Shown: in pieces, positions 7,157 to 16,338 of the stretch
How the letters are laid out: the number at the start of each line of letters is the position of its first letter
How positions within the stretch are numbered: the stretch's first letter is position 1
Assembly: GCF_022835695.1 (NCBI RefSeq)
Contig: NZ_BQUV01000007.1
Location: 248,001-312,000 of the forward strand
DNA from: Bradyrhizobium sp. Ce-3
GTDB taxonomy: Bacteria > Pseudomonadota > Alphaproteobacteria > Rhizobiales > Xanthobacteraceae
DNA length: 64,000 nucleotides
Reading direction: 5' to 3'
The notes under the pieces: model-generated
Told to the model about the DNA's origin: nothing
Databases searched by the model: none
Seen by the model: the letters and a program-made list of their open reading frames with translations, nothing else
Made by a program: the position numbers and the translations under genes

Positions 7157-8377
7157 CTACAGCGCCTCGCCCTTCAGCAGCCGCGGCACCTCGCCGGACA
7201 ATCCCGCCGCCTGGCGGATGAACATGCTCTTCAGCGGCGGCGCGCGATCGACCAGGCCCAATCCGATATCGCGCAAGGTGCGCAGCAGCGTCGATTCGTT
7301 GGAGAACAGGAAGTTCAGCGAGTTGGTGGCAACCCCCATCGCCATCGTGTCGAAGCGCCGCCAGCGCTGATAGCGCTCGAGTACGTCGGCCTGTCCGAGA
7401 TCGATGCCGAGCCGCGCCGCATCGACCACGACCTCGGCCAGCGCTGCGACATCCTTCAAGCCCATATTGAGCCCCTGCCCCGCGATCGGATGGATCACAT
7501 GCGCGGCGTCGCCGATCAGCGCGAGGCGTTCGGCGATGAACGAGCGCGCGACGAAATAGCCGAGCGGGAACGCGCGTGGCTTGTCGAGCGCCTTGATCTC
7601 GCCGAGATGCAGGCCAAAACGCTGCTCGAGCTCGGCATGGAATTCCGCGTCACTCAGCGCCGTGATGCGCGCGGCGTCCTTGCGCGTCTCGGTCCACACC
7701 AGCGACGAGCGGTTGCCGGTCAGCGGCAGGATCGCGAACGGACCCGCGGGCAGGAAGTGCTCCTCGGCGCGGCCATGGTGCTCGCGTTCATGCCCGACCG
7801 TGACCACGATGCCGGATTGGTCATAGTCCCAGCCATGGGTCGCAATGCCGGCGCGCTCGCGCAGCTTCGAGCGGGCGCCGTCGGCAGCGACCAAGAGGCT
7901 CGCATCGATCTCGGCGCCGTCGGCCAGCGTGACGCTGACGCCGTCGGGCCGCGAGGCGAAGCTCGACACCGCGGCGGCGCGCAGCTCGACGCCCTCCGCC
8001 TCGGCGCGGGTCGCGAGCGCATCGATCAAATAGCGGTTCTCGACCATGTGGGCGAACGGCTCGCCGGGCTCGACATTGCCGGCGAAGGTCAAAAACACCG
8101 GACGCGTGGCGTCCTCCAGCTTGGAGTCGGTCACGACCATGTCGGTGATCGGCTGCGCGGTCGGCGCCACCTTGCCCCACACCCCGAGCGTCTCGAACAG
8201 CCGCCGGCAGGCCGCCACGATCGCGGTCGCGCGCGGGTCGCGGCTCGGGCGCTGGCTCAACGCCGGATCGGCCACGATGACCGGGATGTCCGGCCCAAGC
8301 CCCTGGCGCAACGCCACGGCCAGCGCCAGCCCTGCAAACGCGCCCCCGCAGATCACGATACTTCGTTGTGCCGGCAT
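7157..8377 (-). CDS. UbiH/UbiF-family FAD monooxygenase
   Basis: This 406-residue flavoprotein is of the UbiH/UbiF/COQ6 family that hydroxylates the aromatic ring during ubiquinone synthesis. It shows the N-terminal Rossmann start IVICGGAFAGLALAVAL, the DG motif (LVAADGARSKLRE) and the FAD ribose-binding GD motif (LALIGDAAHVIHPIAGQGLN). The length is normal. Family members differ in which ring position they modify, and sequence alone does not settle that here. The protein is probably membrane-associated. Confidence 0.88.
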   Translation of the reverse strand: MPAQRSIVICGGAFAGLALAVALRQGLGPDIPVIVADPALSQRPSRDPRATAIVAACRRLFETLGVWGKVAPTAQPITDMVVTDSKLEDATRPVFLTFAGNVEPGEPFAHMVENRYLIDALATRAEAEGVELRAAAVSSFASRPDGVSVTLADGAEIDASLLVAADGARSKLRERAGIATHGWDYDQSGIVVTVGHEREHHGRAEEHFLPAGPFAILPLTGNRSSLVWTETRKDAARITALSDAEFHAELEQRFGLHLGEIKALDKPRAFPLGYFVARSFIAERLALIGDAAHVIHPIAGQGLNMGLKDVAALAEVVVDAARLGIDLGQADVLERYQRWRRFDTMAMGVATNSLNFLFSNESTLLRTLRDIGLGLVDRAPPLKSMFIRQAAGLSGEVPRLLKGEAL

Positions 8378-8478
8378 GCCATTTCCTTACGCGCCCGACG
8401 CCATCAGACTGTGCTTGCTACCTGATAATAGCTGGGCGAAACAGGGGGCAGAAACAAGAGCGGCCATTCAGCCCCATT

Positions 8479-8582
8479 CGTCATTCCGGGGCGCGCGCAG
8501 CGCGAGCCCGGGATCCAATGGGCCGCATGATCCGTAGATGAATGGATTCCGGGTTCTCGCTTACCCGAGCCCCGGAATGACG
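8479..8582. repeat. CGTCATTCCGGGG inverted repeat, long copy
   Basis: The left end CGTCATTCCGGGG is matched by CCCCGGAATGACGG about 100 bases later. A shorter version of the same element is present at 37782-37834. It lies between the divergent UbiH-like and tesB genes and reaches to 17 bases before the tesB start. Confidence 0.8.
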
Positions 8583-8598
8583 GAAGAGAGCAACACCG

Positions 8599-9459
8599 AT
8601 GTCCAAAAGCCTGATCGACCTGTTGTCCATCCTCGATCTCGAGCAGCTCGAGGTGAATTTGTTCCGCGGCAACAGCCCGAAGACCAGCTGGCAGCGCGTG
8701 TTCGGCGGCCAGGTGATCGGCCAGGCGATGGTCGCGGCCTGTCGCACCGTCGAGGGCCGCCTGCCGCACTCGATCCATTGCTATTTCATCCTGCCCGGCG
8801 ACCCGCAGATCCCGATCATCTACCAGGTCGAGCGGCTGCGCGACGGCAAGAGCTACTCGACCCGCCGCGTCACCGCGATCCAGCACGGCAATGCGATCTT
8901 CTCCATCATGGTCTCGTTCCATGCCGACGAAGAGACCAACTTCAATCACCAGGAGAAGATGCCCGACGTGCCGCCGCCGGAGAAGCTGACCGCGGAGGAA
9001 GTGTCGAAGCAGCCGATGTTCAAGGAGATGCCGGAGTTCATCCGCCGCTACTACGAGAGCGACCGGCCGATCGAGCTGCGTCCGGTCGAGCTCGGCCGCT
9101 ATTTCGGCCAGCAGATCGACGACGGCCGCATCCATGTCTGGATCCGCACCGCGGCGAAATTGCCCGACGATCCGGCGCTGCATCTGTGCGCGCTGGCCTA
9201 TGCGTCGGATTTCTCGCTGCTCGATGCCGTGATGGCGCGCTACGGCCGCACACTGTTCGACCGTCGCATGATGCCGGCGAGCCTCGATCACGCGATGTGG
9301 TTTCACCGCCCGTTCCGCGCCGACGAATGGCTGCTCTACGCGCAGGATTCGCCGAGCGCGCAGTCCGGCCGCGGCCTGACCCGCGGCCTGATCTTCAAGC
9401 CCGACGGCACGCTGGTGGCGTCCGTCGCGCAAGAAGGTTCGGTGCGCGAACGCAAGTAA
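8599..9459 (+). CDS. tesB: Acyl-CoA thioesterase II
   Basis: This 286-residue double-hotdog thioesterase hydrolyses medium- and long-chain acyl-CoA. Typical TesB blocks are seen: the N-terminal FRGNSPKTSWQRVFGGQVIG, the second-domain YASDFSLLDAV, the LDHAMWFHRPF motif and the final SVAQEG. The Asp, Thr/Ser and Gln of the TesB catalytic site map to these blocks. The length matches E. coli TesB (286). It starts 17 bases after an inverted repeat. Confidence 0.92.
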   Translation: MSKSLIDLLSILDLEQLEVNLFRGNSPKTSWQRVFGGQVIGQAMVAACRTVEGRLPHSIHCYFILPGDPQIPIIYQVERLRDGKSYSTRRVTAIQHGNAIFSIMVSFHADEETNFNHQEKMPDVPPPEKLTAEEVSKQPMFKEMPEFIRRYYESDRPIELRPVELGRYFGQQIDDGRIHVWIRTAAKLPDDPALHLCALAYASDFSLLDAVMARYGRTLFDRRMMPASLDHAMWFHRPFRADEWLLYAQDSPSAQSGRGLTRGLIFKPDGTLVASVAQEGSVRERK

Positions 9460-9463
9460 CCAA

Positions 9464-9530
9464 GCGTTTTCGAGCGAAGCCTGTCCCGCACTTGATGCGG
9501 GATGGGCCCCGGTTCGCGTGAAGAAAACGC
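9464..9530. repeat. Inverted repeat GCGTTTTC...GAAAACGC
   Basis: GCGTTTTCGAGCGAAGC at the left and GGTTCGCGTGAAGAAAACGC at the right share complementary GCGTTTTC/GAAAACGC ends. I recall this ending pair as a common Bradyrhizobium intergenic repeat. The middle holds CCCGCACTTGATGCGGG, a small hairpin of its own. Confidence 0.6.
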
Positions 9531-9547
9531 GTCAAACAAGAAGTAGA

Positions 9548-9578
9548 ACTTCAGCTCTGATTCATTCAGAGCCGAAGT
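9548..9578. terminator. Hairpin between convergent tesB and GYF-domain genes
   Basis: ACTTCAGCTCTGA and TCAGAGCCGAAGT form a 13-base stem with one mismatch around the loop TTCAT. On the minus strand it is followed by the T-rich TTCTACTTCTTG, so it may end transcription of the GYF-domain gene whose stop is at 9582. The plus side lacks a T run. Confidence 0.55.
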
Positions 9579-9581
9579 GAT

Positions 9582-10475
9582 CTAGCTTTCGGCGTAGGCG
9601 CCGCGCTCGGTCAACGCGAATTGCGAGATGAACCAGTTGGCGTACCAGCGCAGCACCCATGGGATCGGGATCAGGAAGGCGCAGCCGATCGAGAACACGA
9701 TGGTACGCCACAGCACCTCGAGCCCGGAGGCGTTGAAGGTGACCTCGCGGCGGGTGCCGTCGATGTTGCGGCAGATCCAGCGCACCCAAGCGGTCATCAC
9801 CCAGGCCCAGCCGATGATGGTGATGGCCGAGATCACCATCGCGACGTACCAGCCGACATAGGCGACCGGGCTGCCCTTGAACGAGATCGGCAGCTCGCGT
9901 CCGCTCGAGCTGAGATTGCCGAGAATCCAGCGAACGATCATCCAGCTCAGGAAGCCCTGCAGCAGCAGCGAGAGCAGTGTGACAATGTTGCTGTTGGCCG
10001 CGCCGGCATAGGTCAAGAGACCGAGCACGATGAAGACGTACCAGATGTCGAGCGGCTGGCCGTTGAAGGCGAGATGCGGCCGGCCCGGCACGCGGATATA
10101 GGGAATCGCAAAGCGGTACAGGCCGGTCGCGGTCCACGGCGCCGGGATCACGAAAATCTGGCCGATGAACATCAGCAGGCTGCGTCCGAACAGGCCCCAG
10201 ATCGGGAAGTCGGCCGACAGCGTGCCTCCGCTGTAGCTGCCGGATGCCGCTACCGGCGGCGGTCCGCCGGCCTGCGGAAATGCCGGCGGCGCGCCCGCGG
10301 CGCTCGGCACCAGGCCCGGAATCTCGCCGGCCTTCTGCCAGCCGGCCATGCCCTCGGTCCACACCAGGGTATCGGCGCCCACCATGCCTCGGGTGATCAG
10401 GTCGCGGAGCTGGGCTTCGGGAAGGGGCCCCTTTTGCTGGCCTTCGGATGCATAAAACCAGTTTCGGTCCGACAT
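9582..10475 (-). CDS. GYF_2 (DUF4339) and DUF898-like membrane protein
   Basis: This 297-residue protein starts NWFYASEGQQKGPLPEAQL, a GYF_2/DUF4339 domain of about 50 residues whose WFY...GPL pattern suits peptide binding. A Pro/Gly/Ala linker (about 60-85) follows. After it come about six membrane helices with paired NFxxxG-like repeats, resembling DUF898 (YjgN-like). ATG 10475 is used because the GYF domain begins there; the reading frame continues open upstream without homology. The function is unknown. It is divergent from glnK across a 327-base gap. Confidence 0.75.
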   Translation of the reverse strand: MSDRNWFYASEGQQKGPLPEAQLRDLITRGMVGADTLVWTEGMAGWQKAGEIPGLVPSAAGAPPAFPQAGGPPPVAASGSYSGGTLSADFPIWGLFGRSLLMFIGQIFVIPAPWTATGLYRFAIPYIRVPGRPHLAFNGQPLDIWYVFIVLGLLTYAGAANSNIVTLLSLLLQGFLSWMIVRWILGNLSSSGRELPISFKGSPVAYVGWYVAMVISAITIIGWAWVMTAWVRWICRNIDGTRREVTFNASGLEVLWRTIVFSIGCAFLIPIPWVLRWYANWFISQFALTERGAYAES

Positions 10476-11141
<666 letters not shown>

Positions 11142-11211
11142 AACTTCATCGCCGGCAACCACGCCGGCGCACGCCAAAACCACACACCAAGAAACGACGA
11201 CACGCCGGGGA

Positions 11212-12540
11212 ATGATGATGGGGGCACGAGCTCTTCGTGCAGCGATATCAGCTGCGCCGATCACTGCTGCAATCCTGTGGGCATCGGGCACGCCGGCCTT
11301 CGCGCAAGACCAGGCAGCAGCCAACTCCGGCATCAACGCCGCCGACACCGCCTGGATGATCGTCGCCACCGCGCTGGTGCTGATGATGACGATCCCCGGG
11401 CTTGCGCTGTTCTACTCCGGCATGGTGCGCAAGAAGAACGTGCTGGCGACGATGGCGCAGAGCCTCACGGCCGTTGCGCTGGTCTCGATCCTCTGGGTCA
11501 CTTTCGGCTATTCGCTGAGCTTCGTCGGCGACGGTCCGTGGCTCGGCTCGCTCGACCGCTGGTTCCTGGCTGGTATCACGATGGACAGCGTCAATCCGGC
11601 GGCAAAGACCATCCCCGAAGCGCTGTTCATGCTCTACCAGATGACCTTTGCGATCATCACGGTGGCGCTGGTCGCAGGCTCGGTCGCCGACCGCATGCGG
11701 TTCTCCGCCTATGTGCTGTTCTCGGTCGGCTGGTTCATCTTCGCCTATGTGCCGCTGGCGCATTGGGTGTGGGGCGGCGGCTTCCTCGCCTCGATGGGCG
11801 TGCTGGATTTCGCCGGCGGCCTCGTCGTGCATCTGTCCGCGGGCATCAGCGGTCTGGTCGCGGCCAAGGTGATGGGCAACCGGCACGGCTATGGCCACGA
11901 CAATCTGTCGCCGTTCGACCTGTCGCTCGCCGTGATGGGCACCGGCCTGCTCTGGGTCGGCTGGTTCGGCTTCAACGGCGGCTCGGCGCTGGCGGCCAAT
12001 TCGCGCGCGGTGCTGGCGATCACCGCCACGCATCTTGCAGCCTGCGCCGGCGCGCTGACTTGGGGCGCGATCGAATGGGCGACGCGGCGCAAGCCGTCGG
12101 TGCTCGGCATGATCTCGGGCGCGGTCGCGGGGCTCGGCACCATCACCCCGGCATCCGGTTTCGTCGCGCCGTGGCACGGCGTCATCATCGGCATCATCGC
12201 CGGCCTGGTCTGCTTCTGGGCCTGCACCTGGCTGAAGCATCGCTTCCAATATGACGATTCGCTCGACGTGTTCGGCGTGCACGGCATCGGCGGCCTGACC
12301 GGCACGCTGCTCGCGGGCATTTTCGCGGTCGCGGCGATCGGCGGCACCTCCGGCCTGCTCGAGGGCAATCCGAAGCAGCTCCTGATCCAGCTCTACGGCG
12401 TCGCGGTCACCTTCGTCTGGTGCGGCGGCGTCACCTTCGTGCTGCTCAAGCTGGTCAGCGCGTTCGTGCCGTTGCGGGTCTCGATGCAGCAGGAGCTCGA
12501 GGGTCTCGACATTTCCCAGCACGGCGAGGCGCTGCAGTAG
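11212..12540 (+). CDS. amtB: Ammonium transporter AmtB, copy 1
   Basis: This 442-residue channel has a cleavable signal (ASGTPAFA-QD), then eleven membrane helices. Amt signatures are visible: DTAWMIVATALVLMMTIPGLALFYSGMV in the first helix (position of the recruitment site), the twin-His helices, and SLDVFGVHGIGG near the end. It conducts ammonium under nitrogen limitation and is gated by the GlnK encoded just upstream. It starts at one of three consecutive ATG/ATG/ATG-like codons after CCGGGGA. It is shorter than the second copy (482 residues) because it lacks an insertion in the periplasmic loop near residue 190. Confidence 0.95.
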   Translation: MMMGARALRAAISAAPITAAILWASGTPAFAQDQAAANSGINAADTAWMIVATALVLMMTIPGLALFYSGMVRKKNVLATMAQSLTAVALVSILWVTFGYSLSFVGDGPWLGSLDRWFLAGITMDSVNPAAKTIPEALFMLYQMTFAIITVALVAGSVADRMRFSAYVLFSVGWFIFAYVPLAHWVWGGGFLASMGVLDFAGGLVVHLSAGISGLVAAKVMGNRHGYGHDNLSPFDLSLAVMGTGLLWVGWFGFNGGSALAANSRAVLAITATHLAACAGALTWGAIEWATRRKPSVLGMISGAVAGLGTITPASGFVAPWHGVIIGIIAGLVCFWACTWLKHRFQYDDSLDVFGVHGIGGLTGTLLAGIFAVAAIGGTSGLLEGNPKQLLIQLYGVAVTFVWCGGVTFVLLKLVSAFVPLRVSMQQELEGLDISQHGEALQ

Positions 12541-12659
12541 CAGCCGGGCTCGCATCGCCGGGACGAGATCGGCGCTGCGGGGCAAATTCGCAAAACAACC
12601 CCATGCAAAGTACCCGAGCGCCGCGTCACGCTGCGCGGGACAAGTTCAGGCTTGCACGA

Positions 12660-12681
12660 CACATAAGTATATGCTTATGTG
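12660..12681. promoter_or_regulatory. Probable ArsR-family operator
   Basis: The eight-base arms CACATAAG and CTTATGTG flank TATATG, six bases before the ArsR start codon. AT-rich dyads of this kind placed over the promoter are usual for ArsR/SmtB repressors, so autoregulation is likely. A binding test has not been seen. Confidence 0.7.
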
Positions 12682-12686
12682 TTGGC

Positions 12687-13001
12687 ATGATCGACACCGA
12701 CATCTTCAAGGCGCTGGCCGATCCGACCCGCCGCAAGGTCTTCGAGAAGCTGGCCGGGGGCAGCCTGAACGCCAGCGCCCTGCGCGACGGGCTTGAGATC
12801 AGCCAGCCGGCGATGTCGCAGCATCTGGCGGTGCTGCGCGCCGCCGGCCTCGTGCGCGAGCAGCGGCAGGGCCGCTTCGTGAACTATGAAGTCGATCCGG
12901 ACGGGATCGCCAGCATCGGGACCTGGCTCGCCCGCTACCGCGCCTACTGGCCGAAGCGCATCGAAGCGCTTTCCGATCTGCTGAAGGACATGGATCAATG
13001 A
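12687..13001 (+). CDS. ArsR-family winged-helix regulator
   Basis: This 104-residue regulator begins IFKALADPTRRKVFEKLAGG, the ArsR N-terminal helix, and has the recognition segment LEISQPAMSQHLAVLRAAGLV followed by a beta wing. No metal-binding Cys pair is seen in the alpha-3 or alpha-5 regions, so it is probably not a metal sensor. The stop overlaps the start of an SRPBCC (AHSA1-like) gene by ATGA. ArsR plus SRPBCC pairs are common, and the partner usually binds a hydrophobic ligand. A dyad with CACATAAG arms lies directly upstream. Confidence 0.9.
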   Translation: MIDTDIFKALADPTRRKVFEKLAGGSLNASALRDGLEISQPAMSQHLAVLRAAGLVREQRQGRFVNYEVDPDGIASIGTWLARYRAYWPKRIEALSDLLKDMDQ

Positions 13002-13351
13002 GCGACACAGCCGAGCCTGACGCGGATGCAGCCCTGGTGCTCGAATACGAGCTCGACGCGCCGCCCGAAAAGGTCTGGCGCGCGGTGACCATTCCGGCGC
13101 TGCGCGAACGCTGGCTTCCGGACTGCGATCTCGCCGGCGCCGAGCCCCTGTCGTCGGTCACCGGCGAAGAGGTGCGTTACCGGCTCCGCGAGTCCGAGCC
13201 GCCGTTTCGCGAAAGCCACGTCATCTTCCGGATCGAGCCGAACGATGCCGGCGGCACCCGGTTTCGCATCATCCAGCAAGCCTGCGACGTCAGGGCAAGA
13301 CAGCCGCGAGCGGCCAACAGCAACAGCCGCACCATGATGCGCGCGGCCTGA
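12998..13351 (+). CDS. SRPBCC / AHSA1-like protein
   Basis: This 117-residue protein has the START-like fold opening [20 protein letters not shown], then ERWLPDC, typical of the Hsp90-activator-like (AHSA1) branch of SRPBCC. The family usually runs to 140-160 residues. Here the last ~20 residues ([19 protein letters not shown]) look like filler, not the expected C-terminal helix, so the end may be truncated or frameshifted. It is coupled by ATGA to the ArsR gene. Confidence 0.75.
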   Translation: MSDTAEPDADAALVLEYELDAPPEKVWRAVTIPALRERWLPDCDLAGAEPLSSVTGEEVRYRLRESEPPFRESHVIFRIEPNDAGGTRFRIIQQACDVRARQPRAANSNSRTMMRAA

Positions 13352-13406
13352 TCGCAGGCTTTATCACCCGCTGAGACTTTATCACCTGCAGACATGGAGG
13401 TCGCCG

Positions 13407-14009
13407 ATGCGCGACATGATGCAACTCGTCCCGATGGTCGTTGAGCAGTCGAGCCGCGGCGAACGGTCGTTCGACATCTATTCGAGGCTGCTGCGCGAGC
13501 GCATCATCTTCCTCAACGGCGAGGTCAACGACGCGATGTCCGGGCTGGTCTGCGCCCAGCTGCTGTTCCTCGAGGCCGACAATCCGAACAAGCCGATCAA
13601 CCTCTACATCAACTCCTATGGCGGCGTGGTCACCAGCGGGCTGGCGATGTACGACACCATGCAGTTCATCAAGGCGCCGGTGCATACGCTGTGCATGGGT
13701 ACGGCGCGCTCGATGGGCTCGTTCCTGCTGATGGCCGGCGAACCCGGCCACCGCGCCGCGCTGCCCAATGCCAGCCTCCACGTGCATCAGCCGCTCGGCG
13801 GCTTCCAGGGCCAGGCCACCGACATCCAGATCCATGCCGCCGAGATGCAGGCGACCAAGCGGCGCATCATCCGGCTTTACGCCCAGCACTGCCGGCGCAC
13901 CGAGGCCGACGTCGAACGGACGCTGGACCGCGATCACTTCATGTCCGCTGAGCAGGCGCTCGAATGGGGGCTGATCGACAAGGTTTTTGCAGCGCGGGAC
14001 GCCGCCTAA
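13407..14009 (+). CDS. clpP: ClpP-family serine peptidase paralog
   Basis: This 200-residue ClpP has a complete triad: Ser102 (in [12 protein letters not shown]), His127 (HVHQPLGG) and Asp176 (LDRDHFMS). The usual GQAASMGA nucleophile turn is changed to GTARSMGS. It has the N-terminal [18 protein letters not shown] common to all ClpP. GGAGG lies six bases before the start. No clpX or tig is nearby, so this is a secondary ClpP that may form mixed rings with the housekeeping one. It sits between two glnK-amtB modules and after ArsR/SRPBCC. Confidence 0.9.
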   Translation: MRDMMQLVPMVVEQSSRGERSFDIYSRLLRERIIFLNGEVNDAMSGLVCAQLLFLEADNPNKPINLYINSYGGVVTSGLAMYDTMQFIKAPVHTLCMGTARSMGSFLLMAGEPGHRAALPNASLHVHQPLGGFQGQATDIQIHAAEMQATKRRIIRLYAQHCRRTEADVERTLDRDHFMSAEQALEWGLIDKVFAARDAA

Positions 14010-14664
<655 letters not shown>

Positions 14665-14704
14665 TTTTCGCGCTCAAACCTTAAGACCTCAGGAGTGAAA
14701 TAAC

Positions 14705-16153
14705 ATGACGTTCAAGCGTCCCTATGGCGCGGGACTGGCGGCCCTCGCAGTCGGCCTGTTCGCCGCGACCGCCGCCTACGCCGAGCCGACCGTCAACAAG
14801 GGCGACAACGCCTGGATGCTGACCTCGACGGTGCTGGTGCTGTTGATGACCATCCCAGGCCTCGCGCTGTTCTATGGCGGTCTGGTCCGCTCCAAGAACA
14901 TGCTCTCGGTGCTGGCGCAGGTGTTCTACACCGTCTGCATCGTCACCGTGCTCTGGGCCCTCTACGGCTACAGCCTCGCCTTCACCGGCGGTTCCGACTT
15001 CATCGGCGGCTTCTCGAAGGCCTTCCTGATGGGCGTCACGCCGGACTCCAAGGCTGCGACCTTCTCGGTCGACGCCAACATCTCGGAGCTCGTCTATATG
15101 TGCTTCCAGATGACCTTCGCGGCGATCACGCCGGCCCTCATCGTCGGCGCCTTCGCCGAGCGCATGAAGTTCTCGGCGATCGCGCTGTTCATCCCGATCT
15201 GGGTGACCGTGATCTACTTCCCGATCGCGCACATGGTCTGGTACTGGCCGGGCCCGGACGCGATCCAGGATGCCGCCAAGGCGCTCGCCGCCGCGGCTGA
15301 CGGCGCGGCCAAGACCGCGGCGCAGGCCAAGCTCGACGAGATCAACGCCGACGCCGGCTGGATCTTCAAGAAGGGTGCGATCGACTTCGCCGGCGGCACC
15401 GTCGTGCACATCAACGCCGGCATCGCCGGCCTGGTCGGCGCGCTGCTGATCGGCAAGCGTACCGGCTACGGCAAGGAGCTGATGGCTCCGCACTCGCTGA
15501 CCATGACCATGATCGGTGCCTCGCTGCTGTGGGTCGGCTGGTTCGGCTTCAACGCTGGTTCGAACCTCGAAGCCAACGGCGGCGCTGCGCTCGCCATGAC
15601 CAACTCCTTCGTGGCGACCGCCGCGGCGGCGTTGTCCTGGATGTTCGCGGAATGGATCATCAAGGGCCATCCCTCGCTGCTCGGCGCGCTCTCGGGCGCG
15701 GTCGCGGGTCTCGTCGCGGTGACGCCGGCGGCCGGCTATGCCGGTCCGATGGGCGCCATCGTGCTCGGTCTCGTGGTCGGCGTGGTCTGCCTGTTCTTCT
15801 GCACGGTCGTGAAGAACGCGCTCGGCTATGACGACTCGCTCGACGTGTTCGGCGTCCACTGCGTCGGCGGCATCATCGGCGCGCTCGGCACCGGCATCCT
15901 GGTCAACCCGGCGCTCGGTGGCGCCGGCATCATCGACTACACCGCGATCCCGCCGAAGGTCGCCGATTACGACTTCGCGGCGCAGATGATCTCGCAGTGC
16001 TGGGGCGTCTGCACCACGCTGGTGTGGTCGGGCATCGGTTCGGCGATCCTCTACAAGATCGTCGACGTGATCGTCGGCCTGCGTGCCAACGTCGAGACCG
16101 AGCGTGAAGGCCTCGACATCACCGAGCACACGGAGCGCGCCTACAACATGTAA
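14705..16153 (+). CDS. amtB: Ammonium transporter AmtB, copy 2
   Basis: This 482-residue ammonium channel has a signal peptide (ATAAYA-EP), the helix NAWMLTSTVLVLLMTIPGLA, and the closing DDSLDVFGVHCVGG and DITEHTERAY blocks. Compared with copy 1 it carries an Ala/Lys-rich periplasmic insert (DAAKALAAAADGAAKTAAQA) near residue 200. It is read with glnK copy 2 and closed by a strong terminator at 16239-16274. The C-terminal tail, which contacts GlnK, is intact. Confidence 0.95.
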   Translation: MTFKRPYGAGLAALAVGLFAATAAYAEPTVNKGDNAWMLTSTVLVLLMTIPGLALFYGGLVRSKNMLSVLAQVFYTVCIVTVLWALYGYSLAFTGGSDFIGGFSKAFLMGVTPDSKAATFSVDANISELVYMCFQMTFAAITPALIVGAFAERMKFSAIALFIPIWVTVIYFPIAHMVWYWPGPDAIQDAAKALAAAADGAAKTAAQAKLDEINADAGWIFKKGAIDFAGGTVVHINAGIAGLVGALLIGKRTGYGKELMAPHSLTMTMIGASLLWVGWFGFNAGSNLEANGGAALAMTNSFVATAAAALSWMFAEWIIKGHPSLLGALSGAVAGLVAVTPAAGYAGPMGAIVLGLVVGVVCLFFCTVVKNALGYDDSLDVFGVHCVGGIIGALGTGILVNPALGGAGIIDYTAIPPKVADYDFAAQMISQCWGVCTTLVWSGIGSAILYKIVDVIVGLRANVETEREGLDITEHTERAYNM

Positions 16154-16200
16154 GAGTTCTCCCGGGGCGCGACCTCCCCAAGCGGTCGTTCCCAGAACTA

Positions 16201-16234
16201 CGGTCCGGACACATACCCGGCAATGTCCGGACCG
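16201..16234. other. 11-base-arm hairpin after amtB 2
   Basis: CGGTCCGGACA and TGTCCGGACCG form a perfect 11-base stem with a 12-base loop, just ahead of the terminator hairpin. It has no T run of its own. It may protect the 3' end of the glnK-amtB message. Confidence 0.65.
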
Positions 16235-16238
16235 TTGA

Positions 16239-16274
16239 GGGGCTCCAGCGCAAGTTGGAGCCCCTTTCTTTTTT
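16239..16274 (+). terminator. Rho-independent terminator of glnK-amtB 2
   Basis: GGGGCTCCA and TGGAGCCCC pair into a nine-base stem around GCGCAAGT-type loop bases and are followed by TTTCTTTTTT. This is the clearest intrinsic terminator in the window. Confidence 0.9.
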
Positions 16275-16338
16275 CCGCGGGAGCGGCCAGCCCACGAGAT
16301 TGCCGCTCGCAGTTATCGGGCGAGCTCATCGCCTCGGC

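Noticed and set aside
14681-16129. 482-codon open frame antisense to amtB copy 2, and similar long antisense frames at 1987-4365, 11248-12585, 24154-26292 and 53861-55552
   Set aside because: Their products are rich in Arg, Asp, Gly, His and Ala with no recognisable motif, as expected when the opposite strand of a GC-rich gene is read. The sense frames carry clear domains.
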